Shown: in pieces, positions 63,505 through 64,000 of the stretch
Position numbering within the stretch: position 1 is the first letter of the stretch
How the letters are laid out: each line of letters opens with the position of its first letter
Assembly: GCF_022483985.1 (NCBI RefSeq)
Contig: NZ_JAKVME010000001.1
Span: 496,001 to 560,000, forward strand
Length of the DNA stretch: 64,000 nucleotides
DNA from: Acetobacter sp.
Lineage (GTDB): Bacteria; Pseudomonadota; Alphaproteobacteria; Acetobacterales; Acetobacteraceae
Reading direction: 5' to 3'
The notes under the pieces: model-generated
What the model saw: only the letters and a program-made list of their open reading frames with translations
Told to the model about the DNA's origin: nothing
Database searches by the model: none
Made by a program: the position numbers and the translations under genes

Positions 63505-64000
63505 AGGAGTTGAGGTCGCCTCGGTTATCGATGATCAGCATGTGTCCGTCGGAGAAGATGGGCTCGACCGAGGTCGGCGCGGGGAGAGGGTCGATGGACA
63601 GGATTTTTCCTGTCACAGGGTCGAGAGAAACGATGCCGTTTTCGGGGAGCGTGCTGACGCAGAGCAGCTTGCCGTCCGCCAGAACAGGCCCGGTCCAGGC
63701 GACGCCGTCCTTTTGGGCGTCAACGCGGCTGTACTGGCGCAACTGGGTGATCCAGCGCACCTGACCGGTAATGCGGTCAAGACAGGCAACCTGTCCATCC
63801 AGAGTGATGAGATACAGCCAGTCCTGCACCACGAGAAGAGGGCAGGCGCCGGCGACCGCCCGTTCCCACAGACGCCGACCCGATCTCATGTCAAAGGCGA
63901 CGAGAGAAGCGGATACACTCATGGCATAGGCCGTGCCGTTCTGGATGACGGGCAGGCTGCGGATGCAGGAAAAGTCGCCCGCGGCCGACATGCCGGTGGC
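63497..64000 (-). CDS. bamB: BamB-like outer-membrane assembly protein (N-terminal part outside window)
   Basis: The C-terminal 167 residues of a PQQ-like beta-propeller protein; the frame is open to the window edge. Repeated blade motifs are SASLVAFDMRSGRRLWERAVAGA, LDGQVACLDRITGQVRW and NGIVSLDPVTGKILS, typical of BamB, the BAM-complex lipoprotein that helps insert outer-membrane proteins. The first in-window ATG (63991) is inside the protein. The stop overlaps the der start by eight bases; a bamB-der pairing is common in proteobacteria and supports the name. Confidence 0.75.
   Translation of the reverse strand, partial: ATGMSAAGDFSCIRSLPVIQNGTAYAMSVSASLVAFDMRSGRRLWERAVAGACPLLVVQDWLYLITLDGQVACLDRITGQVRWITQLRQYSRVDAQKDGVAWTGPVLADGKLLCVSTLPENGIVSLDPVTGKILSIDPLPAPTSVEPIFSDGHMLIIDNRGDLNSYG

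Overview
The window reads as chromosomal DNA from an alphaproteobacterium, most likely an acetic acid bacterium (Acetobacteraceae). The basis is a G+C-rich coding bias, the sdhE-mfd and bamB-der neighbourhoods, and the general look of the proteins (TonB receptor, FabI, UrtA, Ppx/GppA). The genus cannot be fixed by eye. I found no rRNA, tRNA, CRISPR array, complete insertion sequence or prophage. Most of the window is ordinary core and accessory chromosome. Three visibly AT-rich patches stand out: about 21.0-23.7 kb, 31.9-32.5 kb and 60.6-61.9 kb.

Layout. 0-3.8 kb: end of sdhE, then mfd. 3.9-9.8 kb: a TonB-dependent receptor, a short-chain dehydrogenase, and a nitrilase-family amidase translationally coupled to an APC permease. 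10-14.8 kb: yceI and a DODA-type extradiol dioxygenase divergent from a LysR regulator, a tandem UspA protein, a GNAT acetyltransferase and pdxH. 14.9-19.9 kb: fabI, aroC, a COG2509-like flavoprotein and a quinone-oxidoreductase-like MDR protein. 20-25.3 kb: a probable surface-glycan module (GtrB/DPM1-like glycosyltransferase plus two large membrane proteins). 25.5-31.9 kb: an old yellow enzyme, the packed xerC-pip-retropepsin operon, and priA.

32.5-53.2 kb is a urea block. A NarL-type response regulator and a hybrid sensor kinase fused to an NCS1-permease-like membrane domain lie divergent from the urea ABC transporter urtABCDE. A porin and a small periplasmic protein follow, then the complete urease operon ureDABCEFG on the minus strand, with a divergent agmatinase-family ureohydrolase. 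A PACE efflux gene with its divergent LysR regulator sits inside the block. The natural reading is urea entry through the outer membrane, UrtA capture and UrtBCDE import, hydrolysis by a nickel urease, and extra urea from agmatine or another guanidino compound. The transporter-like kinase and its regulator are the obvious candidates for control. A palindrome with TACGCA half-sites lies between the kinase and urtA, and related TACGTN sequences precede the porin and ureD.

53.7-60.3 kb: ppx/gppA, then a three-gene signalling operon: a CheB-like protein that has lost both its phosphoacceptor and all three catalytic residues, a histidine kinase with two degenerate receivers, and a REC-PAS-kinase-REC hybrid. 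This pseudo-CheB cassette is one of the two most unusual systems in the window; the other is the transporter-fused urea sensor. 60.6-61.8 kb: a two-gene AT-rich module ending in a PIN-like nuclease candidate. 61.9-64 kb: der and the 3' end of a bamB-like gene that runs off the window.
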